A stretch of DNA of 64,000 nt from Trichosphaerium sp. ATCC 40318 (taxonomy: Eukaryota > Discosea > Flabellinia > Trichosidae). Location of the stretch: contig JALMLS010000585.1 of assembly GCA_038496445.1 (NCBI GenBank), positions 62,001 to 126,000 of the forward strand, given 5' to 3'. Positions 51,513-62,156 of this stretch are shown one piece after another. The first letter of the stretch is position 1, and each line of letters begins with the position of its first letter. The position numbers and the translations under genes were made by a program. A model generated the notes under the pieces. It was not told the origin of the DNA and ran no database searches. It saw only the letters and a list, made by a program, of their open reading frames with translations.

Positions 51513-52568
51513 TCAAATGGCATCCATCCATGGCATTTGACCTTTCTTCCCAATCTCGTCATCTTCAGCTGTCATTTTGAACATCAATTTTTGTTTCATT
51601 AATTTTGGTGCAATTAACCTTTCTTGTTTGGTGTGAACTATATATATTTGATAAGCGTCAGATCTCCAATCGCCTATGTGTTTAATCCACTCTGTAGGTA
51701 CACCCGCCATAGATGCAAACGTGGCACCTCCACGTCGATATGAGTGTCCTGCGTACTGTGTATACTCTTCATTTTGTGCAGTAACCTGGTTCTTTGTCCA
51801 TTTGACAAACTTACTGTAAGTTACTGATGTCCATCGCCCGTTCTTTTTGAATCTCAGCAAAGATTTGTTATGTTCTGGTTTGACCTGTTGTATGAGTCTT
51901 CTCACTGCTGCCAAGGGACATAGTACATGTCCTCCCAAGCTCACATAAGGGACGATGTGTTTGCGTTCCCTAAAATGAATAGTTTTAGTTTGGCGTAGCG
52001 TAAGCCACAAGCTGTCGCCATCATCATATAAGTTATTCATAGACACATGTGTATCGGTGTTGAAATCACTGGCCTTGCGTGGTACCATGTTACCTATCCT
52101 CAACATTCCCCAGAAAGCTAGTAATGCACCTGTCCAGAAAACCAAGTCTTGATCCTTTCTGAGGTCAATATTCATCCTTATTTTAGTAAGTATTGCTGGT
52201 GTAATTGGCCTCTTCCGCTCAATCTTATCACCAAATTCTCGCCTAATACTACGTAACATGTCGTGGTATTGTGTGCATCCTTCTCTTGGGTCTCCATGTC
52301 CTAGACGTTTTGACAGCCATGCCCAATGTGACATGTAAACTCTAATGGTGCCTGGTTTTAGACCTTTGTCATTTTCACCTATTTTTGCCCATAATGCCAT
52401 TATCAGTGTCATTGTACCTGGTGATGTGGGTAGCCACTGTTCTTTAGGTATTTTAAGTGCTAAAAGTGCTGTTACTACCGCTTTGATCGCGGATCTCCGA
52501 TTAGCTTGTGTATTAGCTGGATACGCATTACGTAAAATCTCATTTCTTCTAGCCACTACTACTATCAT
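51513..52568 (-). CDS. tyrosine recombinase of the retrotransposon
   Basis: From the ATG at 52568 (MIVVVARRNEIL) to 51513, about 351 residues. N-terminal SAM-like region (WLPTSPGTMTLIMALWAKIG ... YMSHWAWLSKRLG). The catalytic domain has RIGNMVPRK (first Arg region), and GHSYRRGGATFASMAG, the HxxR box with preceding His. HIGDWRSDAYQIYI follows, where Tyr is the likely nucleophile. It replaces the DDE integrase of LTR elements and inserts a circular copy. The RT ORF ends at 52580, a few bases upstream, in another frame; the open frame continues upstream of the ATG through a TTG, so translation may involve frameshifting or reinitiation. Confidence 0.9.
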   Translation of the reverse strand: MIVVVARRNEILRNAYPANTQANRRSAIKAVVTALLALKIPKEQWLPTSPGTMTLIMALWAKIGENDKGLKPGTIRVYMSHWAWLSKRLGHGDPREGCTQYHDMLRSIRREFGDKIERKRPITPAILTKIRMNIDLRKDQDLVFWTGALLAFWGMLRIGNMVPRKASDFNTDTHVSMNNLYDDGDSLWLTLRQTKTIHFRERKHIVPYVSLGGHVLCPLAAVRRLIQQVKPEHNKSLLRFKKNGRWTSVTYSKFVKWTKNQVTAQNEEYTQYAGHSYRRGGATFASMAGVPTEWIKHIGDWRSDAYQIYIVHTKQERLIAPKLMKQKLMFKMTAEDDEIGKKGQMPWMDAI

Positions 52569-52579
52569 AAAGAAGTAAT

Positions 52580-54127
52580 CTAAAAACAACCTTTAATAAA
52601 ACGACCGTAGGTGTTTACAAATCCTAAGTTGTTTGCTTCTATTCTAAATCTTTTCCAATCCTCTCTACTGAGGGCGTCTGCCACTCCATTGTCTTTTGTA
52701 TTGATATATTGGGCTGTTAGTCTAAAGCCCAGTGATGCTGACCATTTGTGTATGTCATACACCATCCTCATTGTACCTTTGCTTCGTGATACTAACCTGT
52801 TAACTGCACTGACAACTCCTGTATTGTCAATGTGCAAGTTAGTTATGATTCTGTTGCGAAATCTGTAGCGCCATTCTTTCAACGCCATCCAGAGTGCATA
52901 CATTTCTTTAACGCCTATGTCCCATGTTGTTTCATGTTTTTCAAAAACATGTATGAGCCATTGACCGTCTAAAAATGCTGCTGCCGCTTTACTTGATGCA
53001 TCTGTTTGAAAGCGAGCATTGTATATAGGTATAGGTTTGAGTAGGATGGCTTTACCATCCCATTCTAGCAGCATGTCTGACCACCACTTTAAATCTAATT
53101 TCATTGTAGAGGTGATGGGTATGTAGTCTTCATTGTTTTGGTATCGAGCCATGCCATCGTACAAACGGCGCATGTAAGTGTGTCCGCCAAAGACCACTTG
53201 AGCCGCAAAATTTAAAGTACCTGTGAGTTGCATACATTTACGTTTTTTCGCTGTTTTTTGGTTAAGAAACCATGTGATTAGCTTGTTAATCTTAGTACGT
53301 TTTCGTTCCGTAAGAGAGATTTCTCTTGTGTCCATGTTGAAACGGAGACCGAGGAAAATGATTTGTTTGGTAGGTCCCTCACATTTTTTAGGAGATACCT
53401 TGAAACCTAAGTGTTGTAATATAGTGCACAGAGTGTTTAAACCCTCAAGTGCATCTTCTTTTGTAAAGGCTATAATGAGCCAATCGTCCAAGTAAACCAC
53501 ATGAAAACCTTTGATGCGCTTTGCAATGTATCTGGATATCATTGTCATGAGTCTAACAAACTCATGTGGCGCTCTGTTCCATCCAAAAGGCATACGTGCG
53601 TCATTATATATCACATTTCGCCAAACGAAAGCAAACAAATCATGGTGGTTAGGATTGATAGGTATCATCCTATAAGCTGTTTCCATATCAGCTTTAGCTA
53701 ACCATATAATGGCATTAGGGTGATCACGTATAAATTTTATGGCCTTTTTTAAGGCATCCAGAACAAAATGTGGAGGTTTAGTTGATATGTCATTAGTAGA
53801 GCTTCCTTTAGGTAAGTTCAAACAAACAATCTTTCGTATTTTGTTACGAAATACGCCTTTATCATCATACTTAGGTATGGCGGCAATTTGATTCACTTTA
53901 CGTGCCGTTTTAACTATGTAGATCCAGCCTTTAGCAAGTTCATCTTTGATATCTTTATCAATAAATTTTTCCCATTTTTTGCAAGTGTTAGAGTTTTTAA
54001 CATTTGTAACTGGTATAACTGTATTTTTATCAACCACTGGTAAGCCCACGTTAATCCAAGACTTTAACCAGGGCCAATCTTTATCATTACTAAATAACAT
54101 TGCCCATACAGGCGCACACAAAGTCAT
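52580..54127 (-). CDS. reverse transcriptase / RNase H of the retrotransposon
   Basis: 515 residues from the ATG at 54127. RT motifs: IIWLAKADMETAYRMIPI (finger/palm A with catalytic Asp), MPFGWNRAPHEFVRLM, and VVYLDDWLIIA, where YLDD is the active site. KCEGPTKQIIFLGLRF follows. The RNase H domain starts at YNARFQTDASSKAAAAFLDG and continues KEMYALWMALKEW, LHIDNTGVVSAVNR and INTKDNGVADALSRE. No methyltransferase domain follows, unlike DIRS1-type elements, which agrees with the Ngaro-like repeat structure. Confidence 0.93.
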   Translation of the reverse strand: MTLCAPVWAMLFSNDKDWPWLKSWINVGLPVVDKNTVIPVTNVKNSNTCKKWEKFIDKDIKDELAKGWIYIVKTARKVNQIAAIPKYDDKGVFRNKIRKIVCLNLPKGSSTNDISTKPPHFVLDALKKAIKFIRDHPNAIIWLAKADMETAYRMIPINPNHHDLFAFVWRNVIYNDARMPFGWNRAPHEFVRLMTMISRYIAKRIKGFHVVYLDDWLIIAFTKEDALEGLNTLCTILQHLGFKVSPKKCEGPTKQIIFLGLRFNMDTREISLTERKRTKINKLITWFLNQKTAKKRKCMQLTGTLNFAAQVVFGGHTYMRRLYDGMARYQNNEDYIPITSTMKLDLKWWSDMLLEWDGKAILLKPIPIYNARFQTDASSKAAAAFLDGQWLIHVFEKHETTWDIGVKEMYALWMALKEWRYRFRNRIITNLHIDNTGVVSAVNRLVSRSKGTMRMVYDIHKWSASLGFRLTAQYINTKDNGVADALSREDWKRFRIEANNLGFVNTYGRFIKGCF

Positions 54128-54199
54128 TTTTGAAGTAGAAAACTTTTCATTTTTACAATTTTTTGTGGTAATTTGATGCGCAGGTACAGGCGCTGGCAG

Positions 54200-56284
54200 T
54201 CAGGTGCGTTTTGTAGGGCAGGTAGCATACCAGTGCCCACTGTTACCGCAGCTGAAGCATACATGGTCATAAAAACAGTTGGCACCGAACTTACAAAGGC
54301 CACCACTGATATTCATTCGGACACATGCGCAATGAATATTTTTTAATCTCCACGGGTTTCTGTCATTACCCGGAGCTGAAGCACGTGCTGACTGTCTATC
54401 AGGCGCAGAACGTTGAGGTTGCTGTTGTTGTTGTTGCTGACCTCTTCTTCCATTGTTGTAGCCTCCATTACCTCCACTACCAATTGGTACTGAACCTAAA
54501 TACATAGTAACAAAAATATTAGGTACATCACTATAACAGGTGGCTGTTCTGGTCCAATAAGACCTGACAGCCGTGTCAAACTTTAATACCTGTGCTAGAT
54601 TGTATGTAAAAAGCAATGTTTCCAGCAGATTGTGGTACTTGGCGTATCCTGCCTGGCGATCCGCGCTTATGAGACCGGCGGCGGCGTCTATTTCTATTTG
54701 ATTGTTGATAAAACGAAGGCGTGCCAACAGGTCCGTTTTTTCCTTGATTGGGTGCCGTTTGTAGCCCTTTTTGGACAGCGTCTGCAATAAGCTATGATTG
54801 TTAGGCGGTACCACGTATTCTGGGTAATAGACTGGCTTCCAGAGGCCATGTCTAGAAATCCCAGGTAGCAAAGGTGACTCTTTGAAAGCCTTTCGCAATG
54901 CTTTTCTTTGGGTGTTACTTACTGCAGCTATGTTCTGGCCTTGTGACGGCATCAGGGCGCCTTGTAGGTTTGCTCCTGAGAAAAGACCACCACCTATGTT
55001 AGTTAGGTTGGTGGGAACGTTAAGCTGGGATGTAGTGCCTGCATTGTTGTTCAATTGCGGCATAGCCATCATACTGCTTGATTGGTTCATAGCAGGAGGC
55101 GGTTGTAGGATGGGTGGTATCGCACCAGAAGCTTGAGCAGGGTGAGAGGCAAAGTTGGGTAGAGCAGGTTGTAAATTAAGATTGGTGGAGGTGGGGCTTG
55201 AACCTTTAAAATTAAAGTTAGCTTCGTTCAACAAACGTGTAGTTTCTTCCATAGCAACACGACTGTTCTCTAATTTTTTAGCCATGTCATACAATGACGT
55301 ACTGGGTATGGCTGCTAGGTTGGATTGTGCTGCAGCAGTTTGAGGCTGCAGAGGCGGTTGTGGCAGTGGGGGAGGTTGCTGAGGCGCCACAGGTGGTAGT
55401 TGAGGTACTGTTAACGGAGAAGGTTGTTGAGGATCCGCTTGAGGTTGTAACTGAGCCGGTAGTTGTGGAGGTTGTTGAGGGGCAGGTGGAGGTAGCATAG
55501 GCGCTTGAGCATTCGCTGCTTGCAGCGCTTCCAGTTGAGCTTGCCTTTGTTTCATCTTCCTCACTTCTATTTGGAGCGACTTGTTTTCAGAAGCAAGGAC
55601 ACGTTGAGATGCGTTTGCTGCTGTTAGCATCTGCTGGAGTTGTTGGTTGGTGACCGCTAGTTGTTGTATCGCTTCTTTCCAATTGACCTGGTCGGGATTG
55701 GTCAGTTGTTGGGCTATAGTCGGAGGTGTCTCGACTGGTAACTGAATATCAAGATCTTGAGTAAGATCTACACCTAAAAAAGAACTTTCAGTATTGTCTG
55801 GAGTGTTACTGCGGGTTTTCTTTGTTGTCGTCCGCTTAGGGGACAAAAATTCTCTAATACCGAGGCCAAGATTAGTTAAAAATCCTTTTGGTGCGTCCTT
55901 CTGCTCAACGCCGTAGAGTGGGAGAAAAATGGTTGATCCATCGACTTTTGGGAAATAAGTCTTACCTAGCGATACCCAGTCGGGGTAAACGCCCTGTTGA
56001 ATTGAGTTGTGGACTCTTCTTAAGATCTCCACCAAGGTGTCCTTTTTTAGCTCTCTGATCGAGCTCCATAGTCCTGTACCCGCGAATTGTCGGTCTGGGT
56101 CCAAGTTGATGCTTAATAATTGATAAATCTCATCACGTGTCTTTTTGTTGAGATCCACCTTCATAAAGTCTTCAAACGTGTCTTGCGCTTTTATAGCCAC
56201 GTTAATCCAATATTTTTGCGTAGCGTTTAATTTATTAGCCGGCTCTGATTGGTTCGCCAGCCCACTGTTGTTGATATTAGCCAT
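54200..56284 (-). CDS. gag-like protein of the retrotransposon
   Basis: 694 residues from the ATG at 56284, which lies inside repeat A1. Helical N-terminal region (WINVAIKAQDTFEDFMKVDL), a Pro/Gln-rich middle (PQQPPQLPAQLQPQADPQQP), a conserved-looking core (LWKPVYYPEYVVPPNNHSLL) and a Gly/Gln-Arg stretch. Near the C-terminus are two zinc-binding motifs: a CCCH-like C-x8-C-x5-C-x3-H and a CCHC knuckle (CFSCGNSGHWYATC). The protein should package element RNA. About 70 nt separate its stop from the RT start. Confidence 0.85.
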   Translation of the reverse strand: MANINNSGLANQSEPANKLNATQKYWINVAIKAQDTFEDFMKVDLNKKTRDEIYQLLSINLDPDRQFAGTGLWSSIRELKKDTLVEILRRVHNSIQQGVYPDWVSLGKTYFPKVDGSTIFLPLYGVEQKDAPKGFLTNLGLGIREFLSPKRTTTKKTRSNTPDNTESSFLGVDLTQDLDIQLPVETPPTIAQQLTNPDQVNWKEAIQQLAVTNQQLQQMLTAANASQRVLASENKSLQIEVRKMKQRQAQLEALQAANAQAPMLPPPAPQQPPQLPAQLQPQADPQQPSPLTVPQLPPVAPQQPPPLPQPPLQPQTAAAQSNLAAIPSTSLYDMAKKLENSRVAMEETTRLLNEANFNFKGSSPTSTNLNLQPALPNFASHPAQASGAIPPILQPPPAMNQSSSMMAMPQLNNNAGTTSQLNVPTNLTNIGGGLFSGANLQGALMPSQGQNIAAVSNTQRKALRKAFKESPLLPGISRHGLWKPVYYPEYVVPPNNHSLLQTLSKKGYKRHPIKEKTDLLARLRFINNQIEIDAAAGLISADRQAGYAKYHNLLETLLFTYNLAQVLKFDTAVRSYWTRTATCYSDVPNIFVTMYLGSVPIGSGGNGGYNNGRRGQQQQQQQPQRSAPDRQSARASAPGNDRNPWRLKNIHCACVRMNISGGLCKFGANCFYDHVCFSCGNSGHWYATCPTKRT

Positions 56285-56522
56285 AGTTTAATTGTGTTAA
56301 TGCGTCTTCTGTTGAGATCAATGTTGAGCTTCGGTCTCACGAATTCAAACGCCTGAAATGGTGACATATTCATCCATAAACAAGTCGTGAAGATCCACAA
56401 ATCTCCCAACTGCTACGTAATCAAAAAGTAAAAAGTACGAAAGGAACGGCTAAAAGGGAACAAAATCTTATAAAAACCCCAGTATTCACATGATTTCAGG
56501 GAGGTCATCAACGTAAGTCAGC

Positions 56523-56667
56523 TAATCCACGAAGCGTTAAAGTACCGCAATGCATGGTTTTTACCTGACATGAGCGAAGACAATCTTAGTACTTGAACTA
56601 CCCGACCTAAACCCTTTGTCTCCCACTTTTGATCTATGTTTTTATTTAAAAGTCCAAAGTAATCCCA
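56523..56667 (+). promoter_or_regulatory. repeated surface-gene promoter, copy 2
   Basis: Shares AATCCACGAAGCGTTAAAG, TGCATGGTTTTTA and CCCGACCTAAACCC with copies 1 and 3. The CCCGACCTAAA unit is single here. It starts about 145 bp beyond the retrotransposon end. Confidence 0.65.
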
Positions 56668-58613
56668 ATGACAGCATCACGTGTCGCAATATTATTTACT
56701 TTACTCCTTGCCTGTACGTAAAACCTCCCCTTCTTCACGTTGTTTTTACTAACCCAACAAAATGACAGTGTGTTATGCATTGAGCGTAAATGAGTGGGGA
56801 CAGCTCACTGAAAAAGACCTGGAAACTGGCGAGCGGTTAGAGTATCCTCGGATCGCTACTGGTGACATGACAGGTCACGGACAAACTATATGTATCGCAG
56901 CAACAATAGAGGCCATGGGTTCAGGAAAAGGAGCAGTTGTTTTTATTGGCAATCAACAAAGTACGTTCAGAAACACTTTTATTCCAACAAATAAAGTGTT
57001 TAATAGCACGTGCTTACACTTTGTTAGGTTTTGAAGATGGAACAGTTACTTCGTTCAGACTCACTGGAGACTCTATACCTTACAGTATTGCCTACGGAAA
57101 TAATGAGTTTGCCATTGTACTCTACAACGACACTCTACGAGGTGAAATGAGGTTTATTACACCAGAAGGAAATGTTCGTGCAACACTTTTAGTTCTAGTT
57201 TATCAACCTTAAGTAACCTACTTCACAGAGTTTTACTGTATCTGAAGTATACAAGTATGATGTATTACATGTTGCTGGGTTTCACGATACTGCTTTCACT
57301 TTTGATCAAGGTATGCCCTTTATTTTTACTAAACAAAGCGTTTTAAGTTTGTTTGCCTTTTGATTCACACTTTTGTGTCATCGGGTAGAGCACGCGATAA
57401 GTTGATTTCAAATTTTACACCTATTATAACTACTTAAAAACTTTGAATGCTGAGCACTACTGTGTAGCACCTCAGTGCGTATTTTAGCTGATAAGCTATC
57501 AAGTTTTAGTAAATTCGAAAAAAAGTGTTTAAGTGGCAATTTATGATTCTAATCTCTACTTAGCATCCAATTCATACGTCCTCATTAATAGAGACAGAAG
57601 CAATAGTATTATATCGCCTATTTTTGTTGACGCTGATACAAAGGAGTTGTCTGTAGGCAGTAACAAAGGTATGTACATTGATGATTATAACTAGAGTTTT
57701 TGTGACTCTCGCTTTAGTTGCTGAAGGTGGGCTGTTCACAACTTCAGCAGAAATAGGTGAAGATGCATGTATCGTCACTGCTTTTCAAAAAAGGAACGAA
57801 CGTATTGGGTTGATACGTATATCAGTGATAAAAGGAGCACAGACGGTAAGCAAGAATAATTATTGTGTTATGTATTAAGTTGATTATCAGTTTCTTTATG
57901 AACATCTTCTTGTAAATGATAGTAACATGTACGATGAAGCTACAGATATGGCTTATGATCCAGTTTCAAACCAGTTTGCGTTGCTCTACGTAACTGCTAT
58001 TGATTCCGATCCAATTCTCCCGCCACCACCAATGAGTAATTTGACAATACACGTGATCCAATTTTCAGTAAAATGTGAGGCCAATGCTCAAGTTCAAGTT
58101 ATTGGAGATACTGCAAATATTACAACAATAGCTAATAGAAGAGAGTTATCTTATGCTATTCGACAATCCCAACTAGCGAATAGTGCATTTCTAGCAACAT
58201 ATTCAGATGCTGTATCAACATACATGCTTGATGTATCGTCATCAAATGACATAAACACGGTAAAACTACCTGACAATGCAGCCAAGATTCCTAATAATGT
58301 CGATATTGCTTGGTTACAAACATCTTCTTGTGGATTAGCTGTGGTATGTTTCCCCATCTATATCATTATTGACGGAAAGTAATGTCTTTGTTTTTTTTAG
58401 GTTGTTGCTGAAACAGATAAAGATACATCGTTTATGTTGGTTGATGAAACCCTCAACATTTTCAATTGTTCTGATGCTCAAACTATTGCGCCTACAACAG
58501 CGCCACCATCGACAACAACATCACCAAGTACTGGAGATACACCAAGCGCCTCTATGCGTATCACGTGGTATGCACTAAGTCTCTTGTTATTATTCATCAG
58601 TCTTTGTACTTGA
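56668..58613 (+). CDS. putative GPI-anchored surface protein, copy 2
   Basis: Same exon order as copy 1 at 48.6 kb, with about 90-95% identity by eye. Signal peptide TASRVAILFTLLLAC, then the same blocks through PNNVDIAWLQTSSCGLAV, the Thr/Pro stalk and the hydrophobic tail, ending with TGA at 58611-58613. Differences include the first donor (GTACGT here, GTAAGT in copy 1), a GFHDTAF change, an extra Pro-Pro near LPPPPMSNL, and a longer intron at 57312-57563 carrying about 130 nt absent from copy 1. The frame appears intact. Likely a recent tandem duplicate. Confidence 0.75.
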
Positions 58614-60238
58614 TGTCTTTGTGATACCTTGTAATACCTTTGAATACTGATATTACAATGAATAATCAACCCTTGCATTTTCATAGAGTATCTTAATATT
58701 TAACTTGACAACTTTTCGAACTACTTAATAGATTGTAGCTTGCAATGCTACTAGTAGATTGCGAAACGTAGGAACTTGGATTTGACATGAAATAGGGCTA
58801 AATAATATTTTGGCGGTCAGCACAGACAGTTCACCTATAATTAGTATCAAGCGTCTCAAATGAAGCATGTTGGGCGGAGAAATTATGAATTTGCACTGGA
58901 CACGTGATTTCATCAAACCAATATTTATTGTATTTTACATTTTGAGGTTGTAAGTCGCTTTACGGAATGTCTGTGAGAATTTTCTTTAAGGTTTAGATGC
59001 TCCTTTTGTCCTTATGATTGTGCCATCACCAGAGGGTAGTTACCAACGAAAACAAGTAATTTAAACTGTACAGAATAGTCCTCTTACCTTAGGTTTTATT
59101 TATCACCACCAAGACGCAAGGCATCTAACTTTGTGGAAATAGAAAGACCATCAAGTGAGTCAACACAAAGCGTACAACATGAGTATGGTAACTCCGACTA
59201 TTCATAGTCAGTAAATCCATTTTTAGATTTTAGTAACGACTAATCCAATCAATAAATGCTCTTTTTTACAAAGTTGCTCGTGTTATTGCTAATTGTACTG
59301 TTGTTTTATGACAAATACATGCTTGTCGCAAAATGTCGCGATACTACGCGAAATCTCGTGAAATATCACGAATGCACTTTCGCGAATTTTGCCAAAAGTA
59401 GTGCAAACCCCATTCTTTTCCATTTCACCTTAACGTTTCATTTGCTGCTATTATAGGCATGTTATGGAGTAATTTTATAGAGGAGGTTATACAGCAATTG
59501 TAGTCTCACATCAACCTGTTGCATGAACTAAATTGGAGATAGGACGTCTTGAAATAAAAATACACTCCGAGAATTATTAGACTAATGTTACCTCGCCTTG
59601 CAATACTGTAACTTAACAATGTGAAGAGTATGAGTTCTGCAATATTGACCAGTATTATGCATGGAATATGTTTAACAACCAGAGACGTTATGAGGAACGG
59701 ATACTTTCAAATACTGCAAAATTTTATGAATTTGCAGTACCTAACGAAAAAGTACCAACGTACCACTTTTTTTTATTGCTCTAATAGATCATGGAGTCTG
59801 ATGAAGGGCTCAGAATTGTACTAATTGGAAACAAATTACAAAAATTTGAAACGTAAATGACGTCATGTGATTTTTTAGAAACAATATTGTTTTGCCATAA
59901 CATCCTACCTCTTCAACATGAAAGAAACTAGCACCTAGATTGTTTTGTGAACCTACCAACGAAAGTTCGTTTCCATTGTCCAAGAAGTGTTTACTTTATT
60001 GGCACTATTGTACGACCTTAGGTGCGGAAAAAAAAATTACCCGCGCTCCCATTCTATTGTAATTTTTGGATAGGTAAGGACGGTTCATTTCCAAGGTACA
60101 TATGCGAAACTTTTATACTCAAGTTATTTTTGTAAATATCACGCAATCATGTGATTTAAATGCACACTAGCGTATGAGAAAGTTACCAGCAAATCATTCT
60201 ACTCAAGTTTTCAAACACTAAACAACACAAGCGGAAAA
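58614..60238. other. spacer, then upstream flank of alginate lyase copy 2
   Basis: 58614-59252 holds nothing I recognise apart from CACGTG near 58902. From 59253 the DNA is the inverted duplicate of 28651-29610 and includes the lyase promoter. Confidence 0.5.
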
Positions 60239-61600
60239 ATGGTACGAAGCAAATTTCCGCTGTTCTATCTCTATATCTCACAGTATACCCAGAACTGGAT
60301 TCTTTTATTGGTTTGTGTGGCAATCTTCCTCGCGCAAGTTACAGCGCTAGACACAAGCAAAACGCCTGGAGAAAACTTCGACCTCAGCAACTGGAAAATA
60401 ACACTTCCTGATTCGTCAGCAAGCGAAAGATCACCTTCTCAAGTACGCAACTATTTCCCCACTTTCTACAAAGGCATGCCTTTTTAACATTGCTGTTAGC
60501 TGCGCACATATGTTTCCAACTACTTTTACACAGGAGGCGATGGATCGATGACCTTCTATTGTCCTTCAAATGGCGGTACAACAAGTGGATCAAGTTACCC
60601 AAGATCTGAGTTACGTCAACTCTGTAACCCTGATGACGATAACTACGTACACAACAACAATGTTAATCTAAATCTAACACTCTGCCTTCTTTTTTTAGAA
60701 TTGGCACATATCTGATAAAAACGTGATGAAAGCAAGACTCAAAGTTGATAGAGCCAAAACGGATGCCAATAAAGTTATAGTACTTCAAATTCACGCTTTT
60801 GATGCCCCACCTCTTATCAAAATTCAATGGGAATCTAACGGGAATATCTACGCTTTGTACAAGAAAAACAGAAACGGTGACGATGCTCCAAAGGTATGTA
60901 TAACATTTATTATTTGTCTCGAAGTTACAATTAACACAAACTTGAGGTTACTCTGGGCAGTGTTGGATTTAGTCGTTTTAACATGGAAATACATGTACGT
61001 CCTCGACATTATGTAACTTGTTTTGATGTTTACCAATAGGCTGACAACGGACGCCTTAAAGTGTACCTCAATGGTGCTAAAAAACTGGACGTAGATGTGG
61101 GTGGATATTGGAGCAGCTTCACAAACTACTTCAAGGCTGGTAGCTACTTGCAAGCAAACTCTGGTGGTCAGTTCGCTACAGTTCGATTCTATGAATTGGA
61201 TATCACCAGCCAAGGACCTTGTGAAGAAGATTAAATAAACTGCTCACACTTTCAATTCAAGTTGCCTATGCCAAACAGTTTTAATACAGTTTTGTTCCCG
61301 CTGTACCTTTAAAAATGACACGTGGGCACCATGTGACCTAAAAAGTGAACATAAAGATATAGCTGTTTCTTGGTATCCAGTAGACAAGGAACAGTACCAA
61401 ACTCTCACTTAAGAACCTCATGACTAGTCGAGAACTCGACAAAACTAACCAGCATTACAAATGTGGACATCGATCACTTAATCATTGTTCATGAAATAAG
61501 GTAAAATGAGAACACAACTTGCTCGTGTTGGAGTATTTTAGCATTATGGTAGTAGAACTTGAATAATATCGCAAGTTTTTCAATCAACTTTTTCAATCTG
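59253..61600. repeat. inverted segmental duplication, right copy
   Basis: Near-identical to 27270-29610 in inverted orientation, about 30 kb away. Scattered base changes and small indels occur in non-coding flanks; the coding part is nearly unchanged. Confidence 0.85.
60239..61234 (+). CDS. alginate lyase, polysaccharide lyase family 7 (copy 2)
   Basis: Four exons, 60239-60442, 60500-60646, 60699-60893, 61040-61234, all phase 0, 246 residues. It has the same PL7 motifs as copy 1 (SSYPRSELRQL, QIHAF, YFKAGSYLQ). The visible protein change is MVRSKF instead of MVQSKF. Intron donors differ slightly: the first is GTACGC here and GTATGC in copy 1, and the third GTATGT here and GTATCT in copy 1. 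Both genes look intact, so enzyme dosage may be doubled. Confidence 0.93.
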
Positions 61601-61850
61601 TTGGTTTCTTTCACAAAGGGCTCGTTTTTACATAAATCCTGAGAGCGTTGACTTGTATGTAAAGTAAAACACTAGTGTATAGATGGTATTGTCAGATCAA
61701 TACTCATGGATAGGTGTTGGTAAACGATCATCTTGATCAATTCTACATGAAACTATTTTGAATCACTTTGACTCATTGTTAAACCGTCTTGTTATCAAAA
61801 CGTGTCTCATAAATAAATGGCAGAAAGTGCTTTATTTGTTACAATTGGAT
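61235..61850. other. 3' flank of lyase copy 2, then spacer
   Basis: The first 365 bp belong to the inverted duplication. The rest shows no gene. Confidence 0.45.
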
Positions 61851-62156
61851 TCAAACAACATAATCTACAGCTTCTTCATTTTCTTCATATTCCCTTATCT
61901 TTAAGTTTCTCCACGTGAAGAAGCCTACAAAACCAGCAGCTATCAATGCTTCTACAAGAATTGCTACAACAAACAAGTACCAATATTTCGTCAAGGGACC
62001 ATGAGAGGCTACCAACATTATCACCGTCACAATTGCAGCGATAATAGAGACAATGCAGATAGCCAAAAGTGAGTGGATTGACCTTTGTTTTATGCTAGTG
62101 TCCTTTAGATTTGTTGTCCTAACGACCAAGTACACAAGAGCAGCTTCATAGCACAT
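61851..62156 (-). CDS. small membrane protein, intact paralogue of 37-kb pseudogene
   Basis: An intronless 101-residue frame starting MCYEAALVYLVVRTTN. Two or three hydrophobic segments (LLAICIVSIIAAIVTVIMLVAS and YLFVVAILVEALIAAGFVGFF) are followed by a charged tail (TWRNLKIREYEENEEAVDYVV). The acidic tail with a final Tyr could be a sorting signal. The family is not recognised. It lies 250 bp beyond the duplicated lyase segment on the opposite strand, while its broken relative at 37 kb is not next to the other lyase, so the two duplications are separate events or have been rearranged. Confidence 0.6.
   Translation of the reverse strand: MCYEAALVYLVVRTTNLKDTSIKQRSIHSLLAICIVSIIAAIVTVIMLVASHGPLTKYWYLFVVAILVEALIAAGFVGFFTWRNLKIREYEENEEAVDYVV

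Larger units (their letters stand above)
51039..56377 (-). mobile_element. tyrosine-recombinase retrotransposon with split direct repeats
   Basis: A complete 5.3-kb element on the minus strand. Order 5' to 3': repeat A1 (56266-56377), gag-like ORF, RT/RNase H ORF, tyrosine recombinase ORF, repeat B1 (51401-51508), A2 (51291-51402), B2 (51039-51146). A1/A2 are 112 bp and B1/B2 108 bp, each pair apparently identical. B1 and A2 overlap by 2 bp. This A1-ORFs-B1-A2-B2 arrangement is that of PAT/Ngaro-type members of the DIRS order, which integrate through a circular DNA and make no target-site duplication. All three ORFs are open, so the copy may be young or active. It lies between the two copies of the surface-protein gene. 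Confidence 0.92.

Noticed and set aside
48565-58613. The two surface genes as long terminal repeats of the mobile element
   Set aside because: They are multi-exon genes with intact frames, and the element's own ends are the split direct repeats at 51039-51508 and 56266-56377.
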